In this document: positions 1 to 8,531 of the stretch, piece by piece
Layout of the letters: each line of letters starts with the position of its first letter
Numbering within the stretch: position 1 is the stretch's first letter
Assembly (NCBI GenBank): GCA_045430305.1
Contig: JAILXW010000003.1
Location: 496,001 to 560,000 of the forward strand
Origin: Agarilytica sp045430305
GTDB taxonomy: Bacteria; Pseudomonadota; Gammaproteobacteria; Pseudomonadales; Cellvibrionaceae
Direction of reading: 5' to 3'
DNA: 64,000 bases
Program-made: the position numbers and the translations under genes
The notes under the pieces: model-generated
The model's database searches: none
What the model saw: the letters and a program-made list of their open reading frames with translations, nothing else
Told to the model about the DNA's origin: nothing

Positions 1-1
1 C

Positions 2-1120
2 CGCGTTGTGATGTTGGATTTACCGGGCTTTGCTTCTTCCTCAACGCCTGCTGGCAAATATTCCCCCAGTAATTATGCGCGGGTTTTAGCGGAAGTAAAA
101 ACATATATTTCGCCGCATGAAAAAATTCGCGTTATCGGCCACTCAATGGGTGGTGCGGTGACATTGCGCTATGCTGCCGACTTCCCAGACGACGTATCAA
201 GCATCGTGTTAGTCGATGCTGCTGGAATACTCGAGCGTACCGCATTTATTAAACATAACGCATCTTTGCCAGATATACTTGAATACTCACCAGGTAAACT
301 GAATCAAATCGTTAACAATACAAAAGACTTTGGCCACAACCTTGTAGAGGTGGTGAATACATTTCCCGATGTGACTCGATTATTAGTGACGGATTCTGCA
401 TGGGCCAAGGTGTTTGGTAATCGCGGAAACATAAATGCAGCGTTTGCGCTTATTAAAGAAGATTTTAGCGACGCGCTGCATAAAGTAAAAATACCTGTGG
501 GAATATTATGGGGTGAGGATGATGGTGTAGCGCCATTGCGTACTGGTAAAGTGTTAGATCGGCAACTTGAAAATGCATCGCTTGTTGTAATACCAGGTGC
601 GAAGCATGTTCCTATGAAAAGCCACCCAGAGCAATTCAATGCGTATCTGAAACAATTGATTGAGACACCGAACCAAACGCCAAGTTGGTCTAAACAGATT
701 GCTGAGCTTAAGTGTCGTAATGAGCAGGGCAAAACATACAGTGGTAGTTACAAGCGAATTGATATATCTAAGTGTAACGATGTTACATTAATCAATGTGA
801 CCGCAGAGGAAATAAAGATTAAGAACTCCCGCGTTAATTTAGAAAATGTAACCATAAATTCCAGTACTTTGGCGATGAAAGTAAAAAAATCTACCGTTCA
901 CGCGACCAACATAGAAATACGAGCAAAAGACGGTATACAGGCTAAAGCCAGTCGTTTTGATATTGCGGGTGCTAATATACAGGTAACAAATAAAGCAGTT
1001 TTTGCTACAGAGAAGTCACGCTTTATATTTTCTATTAGTCAGATACAAAGTGCATTTAGTCGTAGTTCGGTACATGGTGTGTACCAGTTAGAAAATGAAA
1101 TACTTGATAAAAAAATATAA
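2..1120 (+). CDS. alpha/beta hydrolase, 5' end outside window, with repetitive C-terminal tail
   Basis: The reading frame is open from the first bases of the window, so the true start lies upstream. The visible part begins in the strand that precedes the oxyanion region (VVMLDLPGF). It then shows the nucleophile elbow GHSMGG, an acid-residue segment (ILWGEDDGVAP) and a late histidine (GAKHVPMKSH). This is a complete Ser-Asp-His set of the alpha/beta hydrolase fold, with no hint of the substrate. After about residue 235 the protein does not stop as most relatives do. It continues for about 130 residues of short alternating polar and beta-branched stretches (such as LINVTAEEIKIKNSRVNLENV), which look like the rungs of a parallel beta-helix. 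The fold of the tail is inference. A palindrome followed by T residues lies about 95 bases after the stop. Confidence 0.8.
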   Translation, partial: RVVMLDLPGFASSSTPAGKYSPSNYARVLAEVKTYISPHEKIRVIGHSMGGAVTLRYAADFPDDVSSIVLVDAAGILERTAFIKHNASLPDILEYSPGKLNQIVNNTKDFGHNLVEVVNTFPDVTRLLVTDSAWAKVFGNRGNINAAFALIKEDFSDALHKVKIPVGILWGEDDGVAPLRTGKVLDRQLENASLVVIPGAKHVPMKSHPEQFNAYLKQLIETPNQTPSWSKQIAELKCRNEQGKTYSGSYKRIDISKCNDVTLINVTAEEIKIKNSRVNLENVTINSSTLAMKVKKSTVHATNIEIRAKDGIQAKASRFDIAGANIQVTNKAVFATEKSRFIFSISQIQSAFSRSSVHGVYQLENEILDKKI

Positions 1121-1214
1121 ACTTATTAAATCGATGTTTGCTTTTCTCTTAAATTGAAACGTTTTCTAGCGTAAAAACCATCTTTCAAGCACGTCTTATA
1201 GGTCTTCCCTTTTT

Positions 1215-1236
1215 AAAATGGAATATTCCATTTTTA
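1215..1236. terminator. 20-bp perfect palindrome followed by T-run
   Basis: AAAATGGAATATTCCATTTT is a perfect palindrome at 1215-1234, followed by one more T. As RNA it could fold as a 7-bp stem around AAUAUU with a short U-run, which would end transcription of the hydrolase gene. The stem is A/U-rich and therefore weak, so an operator role for the downstream gene is an alternative. Confidence 0.35.
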
Positions 1237-1395
1237 GCTAAGCTCTAAAAATCATAATCAAGTAGTCATATTTATCTGAAAATATTCACTAGTATTCGTT
1301 TGCTCCGTATTAGATAACAAGGAGCAGCGGGGCGTTGATTTTTTGTTGGATTCCAATAGAAGCATATACTATCAATGACCAAATAGGACTTAATC

Positions 1396-1835
1396 ATGTT
1401 TATAAAAAATCATTAATTACGTCACTGGCCTTAGCTTCAGCTTTTTTCGTGAACGCAGGTTTCGCCGTGCCACCAACATGTGAAGTGATTGATGTTACGG
1501 AAATACAGGAAAACAATGTCACTAACTGCGAGGTTGGCCCCGGATTTATTATTGACTGGGCGAATGGTGGAACGAATGTCTCAACCTTCTGGACTGCGGG
1601 TGATTACGTACTTCAAGTGTATGCGGAAGATGTAAATGGTGAGTTTCACTATTCGAGAAATATCGAGTTCACGGTAGAATTCGACGCACCTTGGTTTACC
1701 GATACGAACCAAAATCACTTGTTATCTGGCCGTGATTACCCATTTGGTTTTCAATATTCTGGTATTGGTACAAATGAAGCGTTGGGTTCTGCGTACGTTG
1801 AAACGAGTCTACGGAGCGATTTTCCTGGTTTTTGA
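1396..1835 (+). CDS. small secreted protein of unknown function, start apparently frameshifted
   Basis: The body encodes a good Sec signal peptide (KKSLITSLALASAFFVNAGFA) followed by about 120 residues rich in aromatic and acidic residues, with two cysteines near the mature N-terminus. I do not recognise the family. In the frame of the body there is no convincing start: the first possible codon is a TTG at 1335 that would add about 24 non-signal residues. An ATG at 1396, with AGGA eight bases upstream, lies in another frame and runs into a stop after six codons. One extra A in the six-A run at 1404-1409 would join them to give MFIKKSLITSLALASAFF, an ideal signal peptide. Either the run has lost a base (by mutation or sequencing error) or expression depends on slippage. 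A clear terminator follows the gene. Confidence 0.55.
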
Positions 1836-1925
1836 AGCCTGGTAGATTCGTGTAACTAGTCAAAAAATATCTCGTTACGCTTGCAGCAGCGTTTGTAAAA
1901 CTTGTTAGCTGCGTGGCATTATTGA

Positions 1926-1952
1926 AGCCGGTGCATCGTCACCGGCTTTTTT
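1926..1952 (+). terminator. rho-independent terminator
   Basis: AGCCGGTG (1926-1933), a six-base loop and CACCGGCT (1940-1947) form a GC-rich 8-bp stem that runs into six T residues. It ends transcription of the small secreted protein gene and insulates the membrane protein gene at 2030. Confidence 0.88.
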
Positions 1953-2029
1953 GGTTTGTAATATCGACGATGAGAGATAGGGCAGGATAGACGCGAACAT
2001 ATCATCTCGTATTTCTAGGTGGGCTCAAT

Positions 2030-2302
2030 ATGGATTGGAAGTTATATTTAACTATTTTTGCATCAGTATTTGTTGCTGAACTGGGTGATAAAACGCAACT
2101 TGCAACGATGTTATTTGCAGCGGATAAAGATGTAAGTAAGTACTTGGTGTTTTTCGCTGCGGCTTCAGCGTTGGTAGTGGCAACTGCCGTCGGGGTTCTG
2201 GCGGGCACATTCCTTTCCGGATTTATCAATGAAAAAATATTGCACTATTGTGCGGGCATAGGTTTTATTATAATCGGGTTCTATACTTTATATAGCGCAT
2301 AA
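2030..2302 (+). CDS. TMEM165/Gdt1 family (UPF0016) membrane protein, single-repeat form
   Basis: This is a 90-residue, very hydrophobic protein with three predicted membrane spans. The first span carries the family signature AELGDKTQLATMLFA, the E-x-G-D-K-T motif that lines the cation site. Gdt1/TMEM165 relatives move Mn2+ or Ca2+ across membranes, and many have two such repeats in one chain. Here only one repeat is present, so the working transporter is probably a dimer, as in other short bacterial members. Specificity for manganese is inferred from the family. The gene follows a strong terminator and precedes a tiny lipoprotein gene by 47 bases. Confidence 0.88.
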   Translation: MDWKLYLTIFASVFVAELGDKTQLATMLFAADKDVSKYLVFFAAASALVVATAVGVLAGTFLSGFINEKILHYCAGIGFIIIGFYTLYSA

Positions 2303-2349
2303 AATTGCAAGGTTTTGAACCTTAGAAACCAATATACGAGAGTAAATGT

Positions 2350-2523
2350 ATGAAAGTATTCATGATGCTAATGCTTTGCCTATTGTCACTCACGGCTTGT
2401 GCGCCAGAAGTGGGGAGTGATAAGTGGTGTAACAATATGGAAGAAAAACCAAAAGGGGATTGGACCATGAATGAAGCCAGTGAGTATGCTTCGAGCTGCG
2501 TGTTTCGAAAAAGGGAAGACTAA
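2350..2523 (+). CDS. tiny lipoprotein, DUF3012-like
   Basis: A 57-residue product starts MKVFMMLMLCLLSLTAC, which is a signal peptide ending in a lipobox (LTAC), so the mature protein would be lipid-anchored at the cysteine. The mature part of about 40 residues contains KWCNNMEEKPKGDW and a second cysteine near the end (SSCVF). This fits the DUF3012 family of small gammaproteobacterial lipoproteins as I remember it. No function is known. The gene converges on trkH with only 22 bases between the two stops. Confidence 0.75.
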   Translation: MKVFMMLMLCLLSLTACAPEVGSDKWCNNMEEKPKGDWTMNEASEYASSCVFRKRED

Positions 2524-2545
2524 GACTTCGCTGTTGAGCGAGTAT

Positions 2546-3994
2546 TTAACGCTTCCAGAATGCCGGCGTAAACAGAACTAACAAGGTAAATACTTCTAGT
2601 CGGCCGAGTAGCATGGCAAAACATAAAATCCATTTTGCCGCTGGACTGATATCACCGTAGTGTGCTGCCACAGCGCCAAGGCCAGGGCCGAGATTATTTA
2701 AGCAGGCCCCCACAGCGGTAAAGGATGTGAGAAAATCTAAGCCTGTTCCTAATAACATCACAGTCATTACTAAGAATGATACGATGTAAACGGCAAGAAA
2801 CCCCCACACCGCTTCAATCACGCGGTCAGAAACTGTTTTAGTTCCGAGTTTTACATGAATCACCGCGTTGGGGTGAATCAATCGATACAGTTCGCGAATG
2901 CCTTGCTTAAGGATAAGTAATACGCGAATGACTTTTAGGCCGCCACCGGTAGAACCCGCGCAGCCACCGATAAACGCAAATAGAAAAATAAGCACGGGTA
3001 AAAAGGTCGGCCATACAGAAAAGTCGGCGACGCCAAAACCGGTTGTTGTAAAAATAGAGACTAATTCAAATGCGCCGATAATAAGCGAATCTCCGCCCTT
3101 GTAGACACCACTATATGCGAGGTAGCTGGTTACGGTGATTATGCCGAATGCCATCAAGGAAATATAAAAACGAAATTCTGGGTCATGGGTGTAATGAGTG
3201 ACATCTTTTTGCCGCCAGGCGAAAAAATGCAGTGCGAAATTAATTCCTGATAGCAGCATAAATACAATGCAAATCAGCATGATGATCGGGTTTTCGAAGT
3301 GGCCAATACTTGCGTCGTAGGTAGAGAACCCACCGATGGCGACTGTCGAAAAGGCATGGCTAAGCGCATCAAAAAAGTTCATTTCTGTTGCCCAGTAAGC
3401 TAGCGTACAAGCAACAGTTAAAGTGAGATAAATGAAAAATAGAGCTTTTGCAGTTTCCGTAATACGCGGTGTTAGCTTACTATCTTTTACCGGCCCTGGT
3501 GTCTCTGCCCTATATAACTGCATACCACCGATGCCGAGCATGGGGAGAATGGCAACGGCGATCACAATAATACCAATACCGCCAAGCCACTGTAGTTGTT
3601 GGCGATAAAACAAAATGGATTTTGGAAGAAAATCCAAACCGGTAATAACGGTGGCACCGGTGGTGGTTAACCCCGAAAGTGATTCAAATACGGCATCTAC
3701 AAAAGAAAGTTGTAAACCCTCTGCAATTAAAAAGGGGAGTGATCCAAAGAGTGCGAGTACGGTCCAGAAAAGCGAGGTAATAAGAAATCCGTCTTTAACC
3801 CGTAGGTCTTGTTTTACTTGATGTACTGGGAACCAAGCCATTAAGCCGGTAAAAAAAGTAATAGAAAAAGCCAGCAAAAAAGCCGGCATTGTGCCGTCTT
3901 GGTAAATGTAAGAAACGGCGATCGGGGGCGCGAGAGTTAAACTGAATAGCATCAGCAAAATTCCCAGCACTTTAAAAATAATGGCGTAATGCAT
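2546..3994 (-). CDS. trkH: Trk potassium uptake channel subunit TrkH
   Basis: This 482-residue polytopic membrane protein is the ion-conducting subunit of the Trk K+ uptake system. Its four pore loops are visible in order: GLTTTGATV, TVAIGGFSTYD, IFTTTGFGVADFS and GACLNNLGPGLG. Each supplies one quarter of the selectivity filter. Length and hydrophobic pattern fit TrkH. The start codon overlaps the last base of the trkA stop (TAATG), so the two are translationally coupled and made in matched amounts. Confidence 0.96.
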   Translation of the reverse strand: MHYAIIFKVLGILLMLFSLTLAPPIAVSYIYQDGTMPAFLLAFSITFFTGLMAWFPVHQVKQDLRVKDGFLITSLFWTVLALFGSLPFLIAEGLQLSFVDAVFESLSGLTTTGATVITGLDFLPKSILFYRQQLQWLGGIGIIVIAVAILPMLGIGGMQLYRAETPGPVKDSKLTPRITETAKALFFIYLTLTVACTLAYWATEMNFFDALSHAFSTVAIGGFSTYDASIGHFENPIIMLICIVFMLLSGINFALHFFAWRQKDVTHYTHDPEFRFYISLMAFGIITVTSYLAYSGVYKGGDSLIIGAFELVSIFTTTGFGVADFSVWPTFLPVLIFLFAFIGGCAGSTGGGLKVIRVLLILKQGIRELYRLIHPNAVIHVKLGTKTVSDRVIEAVWGFLAVYIVSFLVMTVMLLGTGLDFLTSFTAVGACLNNLGPGLGAVAAHYGDISPAAKWILCFAMLLGRLEVFTLLVLFTPAFWKR

Positions 3995-5454
3995 TAGAAG
4001 AAAGTGAAGCCGACTTGGAAGAGGCGCTCAACATCGCGCGTAAATCGCTTGTCTAATAAAAACAAAATCACATGATCGCCAGATTCGATAATTAAATCAT
4101 CACTGGCAACTATGACATCGTGTGTTTTTAGTTTTGACGCCGAGGCGAGCGTCATTCCCATGGCTAATTCTGGCGAGCGTGTTACGTCGAGTTCGGTTTC
4201 GGGTTCACATTCACGCACGACCGCACCAATGGTGGCGCCTTCGGGTAAATCAATATCTTCAATCGCGCGGCCTACCACCTTGGAGGTGGAATCGTCGCCG
4301 TGGGCGATGACTTCGATCGCTTCCGCAGCACCGCGTCGTAATGAATGAACATTTACAATATCGCCGCGCCGTACATGTGTTAACAAACTGCCGATGGTAG
4401 CTTGTTGCGGTGATATCGCAATATCAATTTCGCCGCCTTGTACTAAATCCACATACGCGGGGTTGCTGATTAACGTTAATACTTTGCGCGCGCCCATGCG
4501 TTTTGCCAATAGTGACGACATAATGTTGGCTTCATCGGAATTGGTAACGGCGAGAAAGACATCAGTGTCTTCTATGTTTTCTTCGGTTAGCAACTCCTGG
4601 TCAGAGGCACTGCCATGTAACACAATAGTGTGATTCAAGTGGTCGGAAAGAAAAGCAGCGCGCTCGGGGCTGAATTCAATAATTTTTACCGAATACATGG
4701 TTTCTAATTGGGTGGCCAGGCTCAAGCCGATGTTACCGCCGCCGGCAATAATGATACGTTTATAGGGGCGATCTAATCGTCGCAGTTCGCTCATTACTGC
4801 GCGAATATCTTCTTTTGCGGCGATGAAAAATACTTCGTCGTCAGCTTCAATCACTGTTGAGCCGGTAGGAAAAAGCGCGCGATTGCGACGATAGATAGCG
4901 GCCACGCGCGTTTCTACATTGGGCATATGTTTGCGAAGAAAGCGTAGTTCTTGCCCCACCAGTGGGCCGCCGTAATACGCTTTTACCGCAACGAGTTGCG
5001 CAAGCCCATCGGCAAAATCAAGTACCTGCAATGCGCCAGGTTGTTCCACCAGGCGATAAATGTAATCTGACACCAGTTGTTCAGGTGAAATGATTACATC
5101 GATGGGTACCGCTTCATTACGGAAAAGCCCTTCGTGGGTGGCGTATTCTTGCGAGCGAATACGGGCAATTTTGGTGGGTGTTCGAAATAGACTGTAGGCG
5201 ATCTGGCAGGCGACCATGTTGATTTCATCGATGCCGGTGACGGCAATCAACATGTCGGCATCTTCTATACCCGCTTGAATCAGGATTTCTGGGTGCGAGG
5301 CATGGCCAGCGACCACGCCGATATCGAGGCGATCTTGTAGTTCGCGCAAATACTCGACATTGCTGTCGACGACGGTAATGTCATTGGCTTCGCTGCTAAG
5401 GTTTGAGGCAAGTGTACCGCCTACGCGTCCAGCACCAAGAATAATGATTTTCAT
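3994..5454 (-). CDS. trkA: Trk system NAD-binding regulatory subunit TrkA
   Basis: This peripheral membrane subunit gates TrkH according to bound NADH/NAD and nucleotide. Two Rossmann halves are visible: GAGRVGGTLASNL at the N-terminus and AGGGNIGLSLATQLE near residue 236. Each is followed by a TrkA_C-type ligand domain. At 486 residues it is somewhat longer than the roughly 458 of E. coli TrkA; the extra length lies mostly in the linkers of the second half. It is the fourth gene of the def-fmt-rsmB-trkA-trkH run, the usual order in this group, and lies 38 bases after rsmB. Confidence 0.96.
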   Translation of the reverse strand: MKIIILGAGRVGGTLASNLSSEANDITVVDSNVEYLRELQDRLDIGVVAGHASHPEILIQAGIEDADMLIAVTGIDEINMVACQIAYSLFRTPTKIARIRSQEYATHEGLFRNEAVPIDVIISPEQLVSDYIYRLVEQPGALQVLDFADGLAQLVAVKAYYGGPLVGQELRFLRKHMPNVETRVAAIYRRNRALFPTGSTVIEADDEVFFIAAKEDIRAVMSELRRLDRPYKRIIIAGGGNIGLSLATQLETMYSVKIIEFSPERAAFLSDHLNHTIVLHGSASDQELLTEENIEDTDVFLAVTNSDEANIMSSLLAKRMGARKVLTLISNPAYVDLVQGGEIDIAISPQQATIGSLLTHVRRGDIVNVHSLRRGAAEAIEVIAHGDDSTSKVVGRAIEDIDLPEGATIGAVVRECEPETELDVTRSPELAMGMTLASASKLKTHDVIVASDDLIIESGDHVILFLLDKRFTRDVERLFQVGFTFF

Positions 5455-5492
5455 AGAGCTATGTCTGTGTGTCGTAAGGCGCGAGGCGCAAC

Positions 5493-6833
5493 TTACGTAT
5501 TTGTGGCCTTCTTAAGGAGAGAATAGTAGAAACCATCGTGCCCGTTAATGTGTGGAAACAATTGCCGACCATAAGGGCGTGCTTCTCCCCAAGAAACATC
5601 CAGGTTTAAGTGTATCGCGTCGGCCTGCTCTTCCACAAAGCCCTGTATCACTTTTTCATTTTCTTCCGGCAAAATTGAGCAAGTTGCGTAGAGGAACTGC
5701 CCGTTTTCTTGGAGTGTCGGCCAAAGCTTGCGCAGCAGGAGCCCCTGCAATTTAACAAGTGAAGGAATGTCTTCCGGACGACGCAAGAGTTTAATGTCGG
5801 GGTGGTGACGAATAACCCCCGTTGCAGAGCAGGGCGCATCTAGCAGAATGCGATCGAACTTTTTGCCATTCCACCAGACTGCTGTGTCGCCAGCATCGGA
5901 AATTTTGATGTCTGCAAAAAGGTTCAAGCGTTGTAGATTTTCTTCGACCCGCTGCATGCGATGCGCATCGGCGTCAAGCGCGACAAGTGTTGCCAGTTGG
6001 TTTTGCGATTCTGCAATATGACAGGTTTTTCCGCCGGGGGCGCAGCAGGCGTCGAGTACGTTCATGCCTTTTTCGAGTTGTAAAAGAGGGGCGCTGAGCT
6101 GCGCAGCTTCATCTTGCACACTGAATTTACCTTCCGCAAACCCCGGTAAGGCAGTTACATCTTCCGCTTCTTTTAAACGAATGCCGACAGGGGAATATGC
6201 GCAGGCGTCACATTCGATGTCTTGGGCGCTCAACTCCTCGATATAAGCGTCTCGCGTAAGCAATAATTGGTTCACTCGCAGTGTTAGCGGGGCTTGTGTA
6301 TTGGCCGCGCCCACAATGGCTTCAAATTTGTCTGGCCACTGTTTTTTAAGTTTCCCTAAAAGCCAGGGAGGATGTTCAAATTGTGCATCACTCTTTTCGA
6401 TGCTTGCGGTAAGCGTGTCTTGTTGTCGTATAAAATTGCGCAACACCGCATTCGCGAGGTTTTTGGCCCAAAGTTTTTTCAATACCTTGGTGGCGTTTAC
6501 ACATTCATTGATGGCGGCATGGTTCGGTACGCGCATGTGCCACAGTTGGTAAATACCCACTAACAAAAGCGCTTTAATGTCGCTATCTTTACTTTTAATG
6601 CTCTTGCTAAGCAGTGCAGAAAGGGCTGCTTCTAGGCTGAAGTAGTGACGGCAAACCCCAAAACACTGGGCTTTTACAAAGGCGAGATCTTGATTTGTGA
6701 GTAGGGGGTTTGCCTGGGCGACGTGCTCGATACTGTTATCGAGAGAGGCTTTTTGCTGCAGCACAGGCGCCAATGCCTGGGCCGCGAGGGCGCGGGTATT
6801 CGGGGGTTTAGGCGAGGGTTTTGGTTTGCTCAT
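5493..6833 (-). CDS. rsmB: 16S rRNA m5C967 methyltransferase RsmB
   Basis: This cytoplasmic enzyme methylates C967 of 16S rRNA using S-adenosylmethionine. The N-terminal third is a NusB-like RNA-binding domain. The C-terminal part carries the SAM loop DACCAPGGKT, the catalytic motif DAPCSATGVIRHHPD and the second cysteine motif YATCSILPEENE. At 446 residues it has the usual length. The start overlaps the fmt stop by four bases (ATGA), which indicates translational coupling. Confidence 0.96.
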   Translation of the reverse strand: MSKPKPSPKPPNTRALAAQALAPVLQQKASLDNSIEHVAQANPLLTNQDLAFVKAQCFGVCRHYFSLEAALSALLSKSIKSKDSDIKALLLVGIYQLWHMRVPNHAAINECVNATKVLKKLWAKNLANAVLRNFIRQQDTLTASIEKSDAQFEHPPWLLGKLKKQWPDKFEAIVGAANTQAPLTLRVNQLLLTRDAYIEELSAQDIECDACAYSPVGIRLKEAEDVTALPGFAEGKFSVQDEAAQLSAPLLQLEKGMNVLDACCAPGGKTCHIAESQNQLATLVALDADAHRMQRVEENLQRLNLFADIKISDAGDTAVWWNGKKFDRILLDAPCSATGVIRHHPDIKLLRRPEDIPSLVKLQGLLLRKLWPTLQENGQFLYATCSILPEENEKVIQGFVEEQADAIHLNLDVSWGEARPYGRQLFPHINGHDGFYYSLLKKATNT

Positions 6834-7768
6834 TCTTGGCCGAGCACAGTATCGGAGGGTATAAGCTGACCAAAACCGTTGATGAAGGCCTTGCTGTCGC
6901 AGGATTTCTTGCCTGCGAGTTGCAGTGTTTCGACGGCAATTTTACCGCGGCCACACTGCACAATGATTTTTGCACCTTCAATGGTAACAGCACCGGCTTG
7001 GCCGATACTGGCATCATCGATCAGATCGGCGTTTTGAATGCGCAGGCGTTGCCCTCTTAAAGTGGTAAAGCACATAGGGAAGGGGTTAAAGGCGCGAATC
7101 TTTCTTTGAATGCTTACTGCGTCTTCCGACCAATCAATCTGTGATTCGGCTTTTTCTATTTTGGCGGCGTAGTTACTGAGTGCGTCATCTTGTTTTTCGG
7201 CCGTTGCTTTGCCTTGGGCAATTGCGTCGAGGGCTTGTAGCAAAGCGGGTTGCCCAATGTCGATGAGACGATCGTGCAAGCTACCGGCAGTGTCGCTTTC
7301 TAGAATTGGGCACTCGCTTTTAATTAGCATATCGCCAGTATCTAGACCCACATCCATCTGCATAATGGTGACACCAGAGCTTGCGTCACCCGCTTCAATT
7401 GCACGTTGAATCGGCGCTGCGCCACGCCAGCGAGGCAGAATAGAGCCGTGTACGTTGATACAGCCAAGTTTTGGTGTGTCGAGCACCGCTTTAGGCAGAA
7501 TCAAGCCATAGGCGACGACTACCATAAGGTCGCAATCGAAAGCGGCAAGTGCTTCCTGAGCGTCTGGGGTTTTAAGGCTTTGTGGTTGAAGTACGGGTAG
7601 GCCATGCTCTACCGCCAGCGCTTTTACCGGGCTGGGGCTGAGTTTTTTCCCCCGGCCAGAAGGGCGATCGGGTTGGGTGTATACCGCACAAATTTCGTGC
7701 TCACTCGCAAGAAGAGCGCGCAGGTGCGCTGCGGCAAAGTCGGGTGTGCCGGCAAAAATAAGTTTCAA
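6830..7768 (-). CDS. fmt: methionyl-tRNA formyltransferase
   Basis: This enzyme transfers a formyl group from 10-formyl-tetrahydrofolate to initiator Met-tRNA. The N-terminal catalytic domain contains the folate and active-site segment HGSILPRWRGAAP and the aspartate motif QMDVGLDTGDML. The C-terminal OB-like domain holds the tRNA. At 312 residues it is standard. It lies seven bases after def, the enzyme that later removes the formyl group. A distantly related formyltransferase domain occurs at the start of the NRPS at 54687. Confidence 0.97.
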   Translation of the reverse strand: MKLIFAGTPDFAAAHLRALLASEHEICAVYTQPDRPSGRGKKLSPSPVKALAVEHGLPVLQPQSLKTPDAQEALAAFDCDLMVVVAYGLILPKAVLDTPKLGCINVHGSILPRWRGAAPIQRAIEAGDASSGVTIMQMDVGLDTGDMLIKSECPILESDTAGSLHDRLIDIGQPALLQALDAIAQGKATAEKQDDALSNYAAKIEKAESQIDWSEDAVSIQRKIRAFNPFPMCFTTLRGQRLRIQNADLIDDASIGQAGAVTIEGAKIIVQCGRGKIAVETLQLAGKKSCDSKAFINGFGQLIPSDTVLGQE

Positions 7769-7775
7769 AAGAGCG

Positions 7776-8282
7776 TTAGGCCTGTATTTTGTGTTGTTTT
7801 TCCAGCTTTTTGCGAATGCGCTGGCGTTTCATGTTACTGATGTAATCAACAAACAATTTCCCATCCAAATGATCGACTTCGTGCTGAATGCACACGGCGA
7901 GCAGGCCTTTGGGCTCAATGGTGAAGCTGTTGCCATCTCGACCTAAAGCCGTTACGCGAACATGTTCAGGCCGCGTGACTTTTTCGTAAAATCCGGGCAC
8001 AGACAAGCAGCCTTCTTCGTAGTCAAAGAGGTCGTGATCGAGTACTTCAATGTCTGGGTTGATGAATACCATCGGTTCATTGTGTTCTTCGCTGCAGTCG
8101 ATGGTGATCACGCGTTTATGTACATTTACCTGAGTGGCGGCAAGACCAATCCCTGGTGCGTCGTACATGGTTTCGAACATATCATCTACCAATCGGCGAA
8201 TCTCATCATCTACTTTTTCGACCGGTTTAGCGACCGTACGTAGACGCGGGTCGGGGAATTCTAATATGGGTAAGAGGGCCAT
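7776..8282 (-). CDS. def: peptide deformylase
   Basis: This Fe2+/Zn2+ metallohydrolase removes the N-formyl group from nascent proteins. All three family motifs are present: GIGLAATQV, EGCLSVPG (metal-ligand cysteine) and QHEVDHLDG (two metal-ligand histidines and the catalytic glutamate). At 168 residues it matches E. coli Def. It is the first gene of the minus-strand operon, divergent from the LysM gene, with the shared promoter region at 8283-8531. Confidence 0.97.
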   Translation of the reverse strand: MALLPILEFPDPRLRTVAKPVEKVDDEIRRLVDDMFETMYDAPGIGLAATQVNVHKRVITIDCSEEHNEPMVFINPDIEVLDHDLFDYEEGCLSVPGFYEKVTRPEHVRVTALGRDGNSFTIEPKGLLAVCIQHEVDHLDGKLFVDYISNMKRQRIRKKLEKQHKIQA

Positions 8283-8405
8283 TATCTAGTAAAACTTCCA
8301 GTAATGAGCGAACTAAGGTCGCTAACATTATGACAACTAAGGGTTTATACTGCTTTATGAATTGGCTTTTTGGGCCTATTCGCGCTTTAATTAGACTATT
8401 ATAAC

Positions 8406-8505
8406 GGCTAATAGTGCTCTATTTAATGGCCAATAGCTTCCAATATTGGCTAATGGCTCTCTATTTAGTGCTTAATGGGCCTCTATACTAAAGCTAATGG
8501 CCTCT
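8406..8505. repeat. short degenerate direct repeats around TAATGGCC in the def/LysM intergenic region
   Basis: Three units resembling GGCTAATGG begin near 8406, 8448 and 8492, about 42-44 bases apart. Variants of TAATGGCC or TAATGGGCC and of CTCTATTTA lie between them. The units are imperfect and A/T-rich. They sit between the divergent def and LysM promoters, just upstream of the LysM ribosome binding site. I infer a protein-binding array or a decayed tandem duplication. Confidence 0.45.
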
Positions 8506-8531
8506 CCCGCCGAACCAACAGGACTCGAGTA

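Noticed and set aside
8406..8505. Possible CRISPR array
   Set aside because: The units are degenerate, short and fewer than four, with no identical repeats or uniform spacers, and no cas gene is nearby.
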